The notes below the pieces were generated by a model, which had not been told where the DNA came from, ran no database searches, and saw nothing but the letters and a program-made list of their open reading frames with translations. Positions 46,768 through 57,660 of a stretch of 64,000 bases of DNA are shown here, piece by piece. The stretch is taken from the NCBI GenBank assembly GCA_030844895.1, contig JAUTDX010000152.1, positions 124,001-188,000 of the forward strand. The letters run 5' to 3'. How positions within the stretch are numbered: the first letter of the stretch is position 1; every line of letters starts with the position of its first letter. Origin of the DNA: Ambrosia x helenae. Lineage: Eukaryota; Streptophyta; Magnoliopsida; Asterales; Asteraceae. The position numbers were made by a program, and so were the translations under genes.

Positions 46768-49700
46768 ATTGATTGGATAGTTTTCTCTGATAGTCCATCG
46801 TCTTGTTCAACAGTTTGATTCTGAGCTGCTTCTTCTGCTCAGAAGTCATTGGCGGCTCGAATGTTTTCTTCACAGGCTTTGACACATTGGCGATCTTCAC
46901 AGTCTTGCCAAGTTTACCCTCCAAGTTGCTTCCTGCATTTATGTCATATGCAAAACAAACTCCCACAACTTGAGTATACTTTCTCGCTTGAGCAAAATCA
47001 TTGGGTTCATAGTAGATCGGATTATAGAACAACATGATGATGTCTTCGAATGTGCAATTAATCAGCCACATAGGATCAAATACATGCACATGCTTGTATT
47101 TATCCTTTCCATTCCTCAACACAATCACCGCTTCTGCCTTCCTCCAATCGTAATACCAAAAGATGAAATCAGCACTGAAATGCTGTGGCATTGGCATCAA
47201 CGGTATCTTCCTCATCACATTAGGTGCTTTGTAGATTAACGTAACACGCTTCATATTGGTTTGTGGATCAATATCCCTATGCTCTTTTCTTCTGGGATAT
47301 TGAGGCATGAACCTGTTCCATCTTGTACGACTCTCCCAAACCAATTTGTCTGCGCACCAACCGACATGCGATCCATTTACCTCGGCACCTGACATTGGGA
47401 ATCTGCATAAGTCTCTCACCGCCCAGTACGGTAGAGTAAGCAAGTCACAGAATCTGTTGAAATACAGAATTCCGGTTTCCCATTTCGCAGCAATACACTT
47501 CAGTCTGCCTAAGTAAGTCCACCCAAGAGCTCTACCTTTGAACTTGGCATTATGAAATCGATAAAAGTTACCTTGAGCTTCAGGTTTAGGTCGGTTCTCA
47601 TCCATTTCCTTCAACTTCTTCATATAATTCTTCAACTCATCAGACTGGTTAGAAGAATCTTTCTTTTCAGTTCCAAATACCTTCTCAACAAACTCTTCGC
47701 TCCTTTTCTTTGCTTTCTGTTTCGCTGACTTATTTGGTATCTCGGTGAAGTCAGGAAATACTTCATTCTCATCTTCTTTTCTGAAATACTGGGGAAACTC
47801 TTCATGAGTAATATCTTCTACTTCAACTTCATTGTTTTCAGGAGTATGCACATCATCTGAATGACTTCCCATATCCTTTTCAGGAATATCAGGAATCGAT
47901 TCATCCATCATAAACTCCTCAAACGTCTTTCCTACCCTCTGTGCGAGACCATCTAGTATTTCTTTCGCCACAGATGCAGGTAATTCCCCTTCTTCAAGAT
48001 CTGGATCTTCATATTCCAGCTCATATCTCAAATCATCAGTCTGGAATATTTCAGCGAAGCATCCTGTGAACTCAATGGTCCACTCTCTCTTTTCCAACAT
48101 ATTCTTGTATATCTGTTTAGCATCATCAGACAAAGATCTCACCTTCTCGTTCCAGAAAATACTTTCATCCGAATCAACATTCCCACCTTTCTTCTTGGAA
48201 CTCGATTCTCCAGTATCTTTCTTCTTCTGTGATGTTCTCTTCTCATAACTATATTTAGAAGTATCATCTCCTCCATTATGATCACTTCCACTGCTAAACT
48301 CATCACCTATCTTTTTCCCTGTACCTTCAGCATCATCATCATCATCATTGTTGTCATCATCATCATCATTATCATCATCACTTTTATCCGATCCATCATT
48401 ATCCTCATCATCATCTTCTTCTTTCTCAGAATCAGATTCCTCATAATCTACTTTCTGTTCATCTTCTTCTTCTTCATCTTCTTCACCCTCTTTCAACTGG
48501 GGTGCTCTGTTATAAAGCTCGTCAATCAAACTACTAAGGCGTTTGTTTTCCTTCTTAAGTTCTTTGTTGTCAGCCTTAATCAGTTTGATCTTGTTCTTGT
48601 TTCTATCACATCTTCTTTCAAGCTTCTCATTCTTAGCTTCTAACATCTGAATCTTTTCATTTATTTCATCCTGATTCGATTTCGAAGCAACTACAATCTG
48701 GAGCATCTTCTCCTCATTCTGCTTGAATTTAGTAATCTCAGCTTGTTGAGCAACCAACATCTTCATCATGTCCTCCATCTTCTTATTAACTTGTTTCATA
48801 ACATCGTCATCTACAGTCACTTTCTTCGACTTAGATCTGGATGGCTCAACTTCAACAACTTTCTCCTTTTGTGGCTTTCTAAACATATCGAGCACTTTAT
48901 CCATATCGATATTGAACTGATCGATTGGTAAAGTCTCTGCCTCTTTCGCTTTCTTCTGCTTCTTGGCAACTGGTGAAGATAACTTGGAAGGTGTACCAGC
49001 ATCAGGTAATCTCTTTCCCTTCAACAACTGAGCCAATTCTTTCTCTCTCAGTTCTTTCACACTTGACTTCTTTGCCATAGTCTTTTGTTTCTTTGTCTTC
49101 TTAGGCAAATTCACAACTACAGTTTCTCCAACACTCAGTTCAGCTAGGTCAACACCTAAACCTTCATCTTCAACTGATTTCTTTCTCCTCTCAGACTCTT
49201 CTATCGACTGATTCAAGGATTCAGACTCACCAACCATAGTGGCCTTACGTTTGGTGGTCCTCACGTTCTCATCATCAGAATCCCACTGCTCATCAACCTC
49301 AGTCTCTTCTGAATCTACAGACTCTTCATCCACCAAACCCAATCCTTTCTTTGCCGTCGATTTCTTTCTAGCAGCCTGTTGCTTTGTGCTTCCTTGATCA
49401 ATAGCCTTTCCCTTGCCCTTCCCTTTGGCTCCAGGATTGACTACTTGACGTTTCCGCTTAGTGCTTGAATCAACATACACTAAGGGATCATCATTGTCTG
49501 AGTCACTATCATCATGTCTTGCTTTGTTCTTGCCAGGATCAATGTAATCCGGACGAGCCAAAGCCCCAAATAACCTCCTGTTAGGTGGCTTCTCACTGTC
49601 AGGCACACCTTTGTAACCTTTCATCCTCATCAAGGTTCTAATATTCATGTGATCTTGACCTAGGATCATAGTCGGATCCTTTTTCAACATTGGATACTTG

Positions 49701-50425
49701 TAGTCAAAGATCATCATTAGAAACCTCGGATACAACATAAACTTCTTAAACTTTATACCCTTCAGCATCTCCAGCATGTGGTCAAGAATCATCCCAGAAA
49801 CATTAAATGGTTTGTTGAGTGTCAACGCAACCATTAATGAACTCAAACTCTTTCTCATCACGTCATAACCACCACTAACACATCCAAAGACATGAATCAG
49901 AACATGTGCAAAATACTTGTACTGCACTCCCAGCTTTCCTTTATACATAGATCCGTCAGTGATTGGACCTTTGTATTTCATTCTTAAGAAGCACGCCTTC
50001 TGTTCTGTCCACGATAATTCCCCGGGATCTTCTCTATCTTCGAACTTAATCTGTAAAGCTTCCCGAATGTCAGCTTCAGTCAAGAACATATCTATCTCCT
50101 GAATCTTGCTCTTGATGATCGTCTGATTCTCCCAGTAATCATACTTAGCATTCTGGTAAAAGTCTTCTATGATGTCTTTGTATATGATGGTTGGTGTGGC
50201 TAAGGCATGTACAATCCTGCTTCTTTTCAGAAACTCTATAATCCCTGTAAACTCCGTGTTCTTCTCAACGTCTCCTAGATACGCGCAACAGTTGTGCGAT
50301 CGTTCAAAAGGCCAACTGCTCGGAGTAGATGTTTCTGCTACTGGTACTGGATCTTGAACTGTGATCTCAGCTGGAGTTTCAACATTCACTGCTGGTGATT
50401 CAATATTCTCGGGTTGTTCAGCCAT
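46766..50425 (-). CDS. Sirevirus extra 3' ('env-like') protein, intact, B
   Basis: Start chosen at MAEQPENIESP (50425): it is conserved in A and follows a GTGCAG acceptor-like site; an upstream in-frame Met at 50461 is less likely. The frame is 1,219 codons with no break. N-terminal domain, residues about 35-260: WPFERSHNCCAYLG, FNVSGMILDHM, MLYPRFLMMIFDYK. Then a basic serine/lysine-rich region with nuclear-signal-like clusters (STKRKRQVV, GKGKGKA, KKQKKAKE). Then a long coiled coil (KKMEDMMKMLVAQQAEITKF ... RRCDRNKNKIKLIKADNKEL). Then an Asp/Asn/Glu tract. The C-terminal domain is RFHNAKFKG ... FWYYDWRKAEAVIVL ... FDPMWLINCTFEDIIMLF. No signal peptide or membrane span. The role is unknown; composition suggests a nuclear or capsid-associated self-assembling protein rather than an envelope. 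Confidence 0.82.
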   Translation of the reverse strand: MAEQPENIESPAVNVETPAEITVQDPVPVAETSTPSSWPFERSHNCCAYLGDVEKNTEFTGIIEFLKRSRIVHALATPTIIYKDIIEDFYQNAKYDYWENQTIIKSKIQEIDMFLTEADIREALQIKFEDREDPGELSWTEQKACFLRMKYKGPITDGSMYKGKLGVQYKYFAHVLIHVFGCVSGGYDVMRKSLSSLMVALTLNKPFNVSGMILDHMLEMLKGIKFKKFMLYPRFLMMIFDYKYPMLKKDPTMILGQDHMNIRTLMRMKGYKGVPDSEKPPNRRLFGALARPDYIDPGKNKARHDDSDSDNDDPLVYVDSSTKRKRQVVNPGAKGKGKGKAIDQGSTKQQAARKKSTAKKGLGLVDEESVDSEETEVDEQWDSDDENVRTTKRKATMVGESESLNQSIEESERRKKSVEDEGLGVDLAELSVGETVVVNLPKKTKKQKTMAKKSSVKELREKELAQLLKGKRLPDAGTPSKLSSPVAKKQKKAKEAETLPIDQFNIDMDKVLDMFRKPQKEKVVEVEPSRSKSKKVTVDDDVMKQVNKKMEDMMKMLVAQQAEITKFKQNEEKMLQIVVASKSNQDEINEKIQMLEAKNEKLERRCDRNKNKIKLIKADNKELKKENKRLSSLIDELYNRAPQLKEGEEDEEEEDEQKVDYEESDSEKEEDDDEDNDGSDKSDDDNDDDDDNNDDDDDAEGTGKKIGDEFSSGSDHNGGDDTSKYSYEKRTSQKKKDTGESSSKKKGGNVDSDESIFWNEKVRSLSDDAKQIYKNMLEKREWTIEFTGCFAEIFQTDDLRYELEYEDPDLEEGELPASVAKEILDGLAQRVGKTFEEFMMDESIPDIPEKDMGSHSDDVHTPENNEVEVEDITHEEFPQYFRKEDENEVFPDFTEIPNKSAKQKAKKRSEEFVEKVFGTEKKDSSNQSDELKNYMKKLKEMDENRPKPEAQGNFYRFHNAKFKGRALGWTYLGRLKCIAAKWETGILYFNRFCDLLTLPYWAVRDLCRFPMSGAEVNGSHVGWCADKLVWESRTRWNRFMPQYPRRKEHRDIDPQTNMKRVTLIYKAPNVMRKIPLMPMPQHFSADFIFWYYDWRKAEAVIVLRNGKDKYKHVHVFDPMWLINCTFEDIIMLFYNPIYYEPNDFAQARKYTQVVGVCFAYDINAGSNLEGKLGKTVKIANVSKPVKKTFEPPMTSEQKKQLRIKLLNKTMDYQRKLSNQ

Positions 50426-51014
50426 CTGCACATGAAAATCAATAAAACGCGTCAAAAACACAAGAACGACAAAAATGTAAAATTCTGGTCAACATGTACT
50501 TGCACATTCGCCCATTTCTAGAGTGGTCGAATGTGAGTAAAAATGGTCGAATGAGAAAATATATGGACGAAAGTGAAAAATTTTTGATTAAACATCACAT
50601 TCGTCCGTTTTTGTGTTCATTCGTCCACCCCGTTCCACTTTCGCCCGGTTTTACCAACCGAATGTGGAAAATTTATCCCCAAAATTTAAAATTTTGCCAT
50701 TTTTAGATTTAACCTGTAATTTTGATCCTAAAACGAACTAACATGTCCGACTAACATTCGTCTATTTCCAATTTTGTCAAAACATCAGTTTTCATTGGTT
50801 TTTAAATGGAATTAGGGTTCGTCTGTGTTCAATTGATCAAACTAGCATCTAATCATGTTATTATCCTAATTCCTACTACACTCTCCCCCTAAAACCTATG
50901 AAAAATGATCGGAAATGAAAAACAAACAACATTCAACATTAAAAATCCCAAAACTGGAAACCCTAAGTCATTTTCAGAAAACGATCAATACTGATCTGTT
51001 TTGATGTCCATTAC
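50426..51014 (-). other. candidate leader intron of the B extra ORF
   Basis: Donor CTGTTGCAG/GTAATGG at 51014 and acceptor TTCATGTGCAG ending at 50426, next to the ATG. It is conserved in A at equivalent positions. It contains a GGGCGAATG-type cluster (about 50,503-50,660) and a PPT-like CTCTCCCCCTAAAACC (about 50,881). Confidence 0.5.
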
Positions 51015-51150
51015 CTGCAACAGTAGGCTTAAAATGATCAGAAATATCAAGGGAACAAAACAATTAATTGTAGAAAACACAAGCAACAAGGTCTTGGTAT
51101 GACAGAAAGTTTGAAAAATATTTGAATGAGGAACTCGAAGGTGAAAGATG

Positions 51151-51183
51151 TATATATAGAGTGCCACGTTCGACCGGTTCAGG
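51151..51183 (-). promoter_or_regulatory. U3-like candidate promoter of the B extra ORF
   Basis: The + strand reads TATATATAG, then AGTGCC, then ACGTTCGACC. The B LTR reads TATATATAG, then GCACTGC, then ACATTCGCCC. It is placed about 140 bp above the leader-intron donor. Element E inserted 5 bp beyond it, separating this TATA from the rest of the motif cluster (58,531-58,740). Confidence 0.5.
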
Positions 51184-51188
51184 TGGAC

Positions 51189-51547
51189 TGTAAGTCCAAG
51201 ATCTTCTCTACCGGGTATCAAACAAACAATCGAGTGCGGAAAACAAGATTGAATGTGAAGAACAAAAGATTAAAACCGATGAAATCAATAGAACTGCTGC
51301 TTCACCTTGCACACAATCTCTAGGATTGTCTGGTACAAGGTGGTGGCCAGAGAATTACAAATGTGAGGATTAATGAATGTGTAACGAAGTCTAACCCTAA
51401 TAATGAATCAAACAAAACATTATATAGGGTCCACTAAAGCCTTGGCCCACATGGCCTAACCCAAGCCCATTAACTTAAACTAAGCCCAATTAACACAAAC
51501 TGGCTTAATAAAGACAAGCGTAAACCTACTTAAAATATAGCCCAACA
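51189..51547 (-). repeat. 3' LTR of E (359 bp)
   Basis: TGTAAGTCCAAG...TATAGCCCAACA on the + strand. No difference from 58167-58525 was seen when read side by side. Confidence 0.95.
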
Positions 51548-51560
51548 ATATCCCCCTAGG
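51548..51560 (-). promoter_or_regulatory. polypurine tract of E
   Basis: AACCTAGGGGGATAT on the - strand precedes the LTR start TGTTGGGC. Confidence 0.85.
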
Positions 51561-53129
51561 TTTATGCTGTCTTTATCATGGCTTAGTAGGAAGAATCTTC
51601 AGATCTTGATCTTCCAATCTTGGGTTCTTTCTTGTTCTCTTGGAGGTAGCTTCACAACTTTAATCATCATCAGCTTTTGCTTGAACATCTTGCCAAAAGA
51701 GAACGTTAGAGAAGGATTCTCAGAAACTCTTTTCTTTGTCAATTTTCTCTTTCAAACAATTTTTCAGGTACTTCTTCACTTGTACTTTCATTGTCAAAAG
51801 ATGATTAACTTCAGATTCTTCTGACTCAGGTACATCTTCTCAGTATGGTGATTCATGCTTGTTAGCAACTGGAACTCTTTCATTCTTCATCAACCCCTGT
51901 TTCTTGATTTGTATAAACTCTGCAAATTCTCAGAATTTTGTGAGCAAACAATTTATGCAACAGAGGGTCCAGTATATACATGAACACCAAGTACATCAGT
52001 GTACTTCAATTTTAAAATCTCAAAAACAACCTGAATTTTGTTCGAGAATTGGTCAAATCCTCAAGAATGGTTAATTTTTTATAAAAGAAAACAAATTAAA
52101 ATAAAAAATTCAAACTAATTACAATGCATCCTTTTGTGAGAATCATGTGCAAGAAGATCATATCAGCTTTGTCAAACTGTAGCACACCGTTAGTATATTT
52201 GTTTTGGTATACTTATTAAAGTGCCAGAAAGCAGTCCAAGACGATTACTATCATCGTTTATCCACTTAAACAAGCATACACACACGTCTTCAAGTCCGAT
52301 ATTTTTTTCTTATTTTTTAACGTGTGTTAGACCGAAATAACTATGTGTCCCACATCATGACATACCCCTGCGATCAAGGTATGCACAAAGCTTCTTCATA
52401 ACAGGTGAGTAAATTGCTGACATCTGTATGTTTTACAAGGTCAAGATCATCGGTGATCAGGTCTGCATATATCTGGATGCAACAGAGAGACCGATGGATT
52501 CTCGACCAGGGTTAGGGCAAATACCAAATGTTTCGGTATGATCGTTGCTTTAGGCTTTTGATTTGTGCCTTTAGCTTGAATTCTCTTTGAGAATTTTGGG
52601 TTTTGGCATTTCCTTATAGCTCTTTTAAGACGTCCTGACTGTTCCTAGGTCAGCATATATCTGGATGCAGCAGAAGGGCAGCCAGGACATCCCCAGATGT
52701 ATCAACAATTTAAAGACCTGAAATCTCAGATTTTGGCAATCTATCAACGCAAGATTTAAGACCATAAAATCATACGCCGATGATGTGTTCCCCACAAGTT
52801 ACACAGTCCTTTATATTTATCATTAATTTTGGACTGAGTTCATTGTGTAGTTTGCCTGCCAGTACATCATATAATGGAGCTGCAATCACACTTGATTTAA
52901 TTTTCTTTTCGATTTTAAGGTGTGACAATTCAACAGCTGATGTACTATCATTTCTTCTTTTTCGCACCATGAAATTCTCGTTTTCGGAATTTTCTATTGT
53001 TTTTGTATTTTTCTGAGGATTTATATCCCCCTAAATTTGTGCTTAAAATTGAAAATGTAAAGAACAAATTTACAACCTAAAACTAAGAAAAATCTTTTTG
53101 TGTTTTTCTAAAATCATTCTTGAATCAAA
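51561..53129 (-). other. 3' non-coding region of E
   Basis: No coding sequence. Several phrases recur in the B spacer at 59,265-59,880 in the same order: a GACATAC..C word, the GCTCTTTTA...GAC block with AGCAGAAG, the ACCATA...GATG.TGTTC block, and CTGATGTACTATCATTTC[CT]TCTTTTT. This shows shared ancestry of the two Sirevirus 3' regions. A PPT-like ATATCCCCCTAAAT lies near 53,025. Confidence 0.6.
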
Positions 53130-53350
53130 GACCAATTACGTTCATAATAAAAAGCATCAGGTTTTAAACGTACCTCTTTCGCTGATTTAACCTCCATTAT
53201 CTCCTTCAAAGGAAACATACTCACTGATTGAAAATTTTAAATAAATATATAACAGAGAGATGTCACCTGTCATGTGCGGGAACAACCGTTGTCAACATAC
53301 CAGTGGTCGTCGACAATCCTCCCTGGATGTCCCTGCACTAAGAAAAGAGA
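53130..53350 (-). pseudogene. remnant of the pol start (protease region), E
   Basis: Directly after the gag stop the same frame continues VQGHPGRIVDDHWYVDNGCS, the protease-side signature of Sirevirus pol. A frame break and a degraded EYVSFEGDNGG piece follow, after which pol similarity ends. The remainder of pol is deleted. Confidence 0.6.
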
Positions 53351-56080
53351 TTAATTAAACATTGGTACCCAGGCCATCGCGGTCCTGGGCACTCCTGAAG
53401 CGTCTATGAAAGACACTTCTCTCAAGCACATGTCCTTCTTCTCATTTAGGACTGGTGTTGCTGCCGCCTTTGGTTTCCAGGCTTGCTTAGGCTTAAGAAC
53501 TGGTTTTGCTACTTTCGGAGTAGCAGCTTTTAGTTTCCCAGGTTGTTTTGATTTCTGTGGAGGAACAACCTTTCGCTTGTTCTTGGCAGCATTCCAGTCT
53601 CCATCAGACGGTTTAACTTTAGGATTCATGTTCTTCCTTGCCTTAGGTTTATCAACCTTCATTGGCTTGGAATAGTAGTTATCCCTAGGCATAACCTTCG
53701 GATGTTGTCGATAATAGGGCACATAAGGACGACTTGTGCAGTTTCGTGCAATATGACCGGGTCTTCCACAGGTGTAGCATGTTTGCTTCTTTGCATATGG
53801 ATCATATCCCGGTCTGTTTGATCCCACTGATGAATGTGAGTGATGGGATCTGTTGGATGATTTGTTTGCAGGCTTCCCAGTCTTCTGCTCTGCTTAGAAC
53901 ATCTTGAACACCCGTGTGAACAAGATTGTGCTTGTGATGAGGACTGTCCTTGAGCTTTCTGTTTAACTTCAGGAACCTGTTCATAAGAGTTAGCACAGGT
54001 AGTTTTTCTATGTGGTGGCACATATTTATCGGTTGTGCCAATAACAGATAACTCGGAAACAGTCTTTTGCACATATGGTATAGCATCTGCAGACAAATTA
54101 GATTGTTTCACACAAACACCTGCATTGTTAGTGCAAACAATATCATCCCCCTCAACCTTAACCTCTACTTTTTCTAAATCTGCACATGAAGTAGAAGCAT
54201 CAGTAATGTTCACACATTTAAATTCAGGGACTATTGGCTTTACCACACCTGTGCCAACAGTCATGGATGAGGGATCCTCACATTCTTGTTTAATCTCGAC
54301 TGGCCTTGAGCTCACAGATTCTTCAGATTGTTCTGGCTCAGTCGAGGGTGTGTCATTTGATTCAGCCGAGCCACTTGATTCAGAAACATGTTGTGGCGAC
54401 TCTGCTGAATCCCCCGTTGACTCAGCTGCTCTAGAGGACTCACAGCTGGATTCACTCGATTCAACTGACACTGATTTCTCAGAGTCGGTTGTTTTGGGTG
54501 ATTCACATTTGGAGTCACTTTCAAAAGTTGGTGGGGCACCTGGTTCAACGGTCTGTGGTGCCCTGTACTCTTCATAAATCTTTTTGAATGTTTTCATGAA
54601 ATCAAACTCAAAGGGCACATTTGAGTCTGATTGGCCGGTCGGTTCAATTTGCTCAATTTTCGGTTCAGTTTCAAAAACGGTTTCTTTTAAGACATTATTC
54701 AATTCATTTGTGTCATTTGAAACTGGAACTTCATCTCTCCTCACATCAAAAACTCTGTCAATTTCTTTATTTTTCTCAAAATTTAACGTCTCGGTCTGCT
54801 TTGAAGCATCTTGAGACTTGACAAAGGTTTTTGATGGAGCCTGCTCCTTCTTAGGTTGTTTGTTCTTGGGTTTAGAGATTCGGACAGGGACTGATTTAGG
54901 TTTGGAGATCTCATCTTGATCCCTCGATGGTCGACTGGTTGGCTCTTCTATTGGAGGACCGTATCCTTTAACAGGCAGAGCCAACAACTCTTCATCCGAC
55001 ATAGGAATTGAAGAATAGTTTTCATTGAAAGGTGGAGGAATTTCCACAAATCCAATTCCCTTATTCCTCACGTCCTTTGGTCTTAACTTTAACTGGGTAT
55101 TGATCATTTTTTCAACTTTGGGACTAGAGCAATCGAACTTTTTAAAATGAAAATCGGCATTTTCAAATTTAGATTTTAAGTCGATCAATTCCGCGGTCAA
55201 AGTATCAGACATTCGTTTGAAATGTAAATATCGACACTTGTGATCACTCACCTCCTGATGCAAGCGTTTGATATCGAGTTTTTGTTGTTCGACCATTTCT
55301 TTATAAGAATTAAATTTCTTTTTAATATCCCAAGTGGCCATTTTCTCGTATTCAAGCTGCTTGTATGCAGAGAGAGTTTCTTCTCTAAAACCTTTAATTT
55401 TTAACCTGCATCGTTCAGTGCAACATGATTCAGCTAAAATGTCAGCGTGTACCTCAGATGCGGATGGCACATGGTCATTCTGTTGTGCCATGAAAGCTTG
55501 ATCAGCGTGAGCGGCAGGAGCAGCAGATGTGACAGGAGCAGCGGGAGCGCCAGGAGCAGCGAGAGCGACAGAAGCAGCGGGAGCGGCAGGAGCAGCGAGA
55601 GCGGGTGAGCAGTCAAATTTTGAATTTGAAGATGAAGTGTCAGAGGCAGATGAGCATGTTGTAGCAGAGGTGTTGCTTTGAGTCGTCAGCTTTGCACGCT
55701 CAGCATGTTCTTTGACAAGTAAGATTAACTCATCCGACGTCATTTTGGACCAACTTGTTTCTGTGATAATCCAATTGACATACTTAAACCAGCTGCATGT
55801 TGGCTCATCTGGAATTCTTTTCAAAGCGTCGAGAAGACTTTTGTTGACCCATCGATTTGACACTATGATTTCAGCAATTTTTATGTCTGACAGTAGTTCG
55901 GAAAATCTGCCAATAATTGCTTCCACGGTTTCACCAGGAGTGTAACTGAAACCTTCAAGTCTCTGCTCAAACACCTTACTTTGAGAAGACATTTTAATTT
56001 TGAATAGTGATCCCCAAAAATCTAGACGTTTCACCAAAATCTTAAGACGAGCACCGGACGTCCAACCGTAGTCAACAAGT
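53351..56080 (-). pseudogene. Ty1/copia (Sirevirus) gag, partial and frameshifted, E
   Basis: A gag-type capsid region (FEQRLEGFSYTPGETVEAII, SLLDALKRIPDEPTCSWFKY) is followed by an Ala/Pro repeat, coiled-coil segments, a long Ser/Glu-rich stretch (GDSAESPQHVSESSGS) and a CCHC zinc knuckle (CYTCGRPGHIARNC). The usual N-terminal part of gag is missing: the open frame begins in unrelated DNA near 56,080. A frameshift lies near 53,895, just before the zinc knuckle, splitting the protein into two frames. The gag stop (53351) is followed in the same frame by pol-start sequence. Confidence 0.82.
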
Positions 56081-56143
56081 CAAACCGTATACAATAAAGT
56101 CAACCCCCCAAATTAAACTTGCACACTCCAAATAATACTAATA

Positions 56144-56144
56144 C

Positions 56145-56224
<80 letters not shown>
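56144..56224. repeat. (ATT)n microsatellite
   Basis: About 27 units, near the junction of gag with acquired DNA. Poly-Asn and poly-Ile ORFs over it are artefacts. Confidence 0.97.
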
Positions 56225-56225
<1 letters not shown>

Positions 56226-56229
56226 GAAC

Positions 56230-56715
56230 TTCAAAGGATGAAGAAAAATCCCACGTGATAATGTCAGCACTCCATCTCCCAAGACAACAACCACCAACTC
56301 TCCTTTCACTTTCAATACACTTTACCAACTTTATCTTTTTTCTTTCAAATCTCGATCTGCTCTTCACCAACAACTTTACTTTTCTAAACTCAACTCTCTC
56401 TCACACAAATTCAAAGCTTTCTCCAAATATCCCTTCACTAACAAAACAAAGAGGCAGATCTCGCCTCTCTCTCTTCAAAATATCTCTCTCTAAATCTAAC
56501 ACTCTTCTATAATAATAATAACAATGGATTCAGATTATGGAGTTCCACGAGAGTTTTCTGATCTGCAAAAGAATAGTTCTCTCTACAAACCCACAATCTC
56601 TTTCTCTCTCTTCTTAAAGAAAATCTCTGCACCTTCTAGCTCTCTCTCTCTCTTCTCACTTAAACATAACAAAACCACAGCTCAATCAGATCATATAATT
56701 GTTCAAATCAACTAA
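56230..56715 (+). pseudogene. captured 5' fragment of a host gene, PFP alpha-like
   Basis: A gene-like leader (pyrimidine-rich, CT-rich, with a G-box CACGTG near 56,250) leads to an ATG at 56524. It encodes MDSDYGVPREFSDLQ and a further eight or so residues, which I recognise as the N-terminus of the alpha subunit of pyrophosphate:fructose-6-phosphate phosphotransferase. The similarity stops after about 23 codons (LYKP) and a CT-rich non-homologous tail follows to a stop at 56713. It lies antisense to E's gag, as expected for transduplicated host DNA. The identification is from memory of the family's N-terminus and should be checked. Confidence 0.5.
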
Positions 56716-56739
56716 TAGTCAACCGAAGACATCATGGTG

Positions 56740-57470
56740 ACGGGTTGGGTCTGGTTTTCTGGGTGTGTTTTGTGTTTTCGGGTGGGGTCCGGGTCAGGTA
56801 AGGTGACCAGTGGTGATGTTGTTCCGGTTAAAAGTGATTAGGTTGGTGGCTGTGGGTCGGGTATGGATATTTAGGTGGGTTCCGGTCAAAAGCAAGCTGG
56901 GTTACGGTCAGAGCCGGAGTGAAATTGGGTGTTCGAGTAGGTGTTGGGTTTCGTTGCAGGTACGGTATGGTGGGTGGTTGGGTTGTTTTTGATGTCCGGG
57001 TGGTTGGTTTGGTCAAGGAGGGGTGTCGGGTCAGGTAGAGTGACCGGTGGTGGTTGACGGGTCAGAGGGTTTTGGTGGTCGGGTAAGAGTGAAGGTGAAT
57101 GGTGATGGAGAGGTGGAGCAGGTGGTGACGGGTTTACGGAGCAGAGGGTCCCGGATGAAGATGGGTTGGAGTTGGTAGGTGGGTTTTAGACGGGTGGAGG
57201 TGATGATGTCCGGGTGGTTGATGATGGGTGGTTAAACGGGTATGGTGGTGGTGGAGTTTCGAGGTGGGTATGGGTTGAAGACAGGTTTCCGGATTGTTTA
57301 GTTTTTTTTTCGAGTGTGGGTTTCCGGTCAGAGGGTGTTTTCCGGTGAAATTGTGATGGAGACGAGTTGGATCTACGAGGTGGGTATGGGTCCGGGTTCA
57401 ATTGTTCGAGTCCGAGTGGGTGTTCGGGTTGGATCCGGGTTCAAGTGTTCGAGTAGTGAGTTCGACCTCG
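56740..57470. repeat. G/T-rich low-complexity block, E
   Basis: More than 700 bp of the + strand is built from words such as GGGTC, GGTGGG, TCCGG and GGTTGG with few A or C runs. It has strong strand asymmetry and no recognised gene. The origin is unknown. Confidence 0.6.
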
Positions 57471-57475
57471 AGTGG

Positions 57476-57660
57476 CTGAGTTCGACCTTGAGAACTGAGT
57501 TCGACCTTGAGTTCAACCTCAACCCTGAGTTCAACCTCAACCCTGAGTTCAACCTCAACCCTGAGTTCAACCTTCAACCCTGAGTTCAACCTCAACCCTG
57601 AGTTCAACCTCAACCCTGAGTTCAACCTTGAACCCTGAGTTCAACCTCAAGTTCAACCTG
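57476..57660. repeat. 18-bp minisatellite (CTGAGTTCAACCTCAACC)n, E
   Basis: About ten units, with early degenerate copies (GAGTTCGACCTTGA) and occasional 1-base changes of length. Short ORFs over it are artefacts. Confidence 0.9.

Noticed and set aside
46766..50425. Calling the extra ORF a true viral envelope gene
   Set aside because: No signal peptide, transmembrane helix or glycoprotein-like cysteine pattern was seen; only its position resembles env.
56100..56373. Poly-Asn and poly-Ile ORFs
   Set aside because: Produced by the (ATT)n microsatellite.
57186..57625. Pro-rich and LRLNSG-repeat ORFs
   Set aside because: Readings of the G/T-rich block and the minisatellite; they appear in several frames at once, as expected for low complexity.
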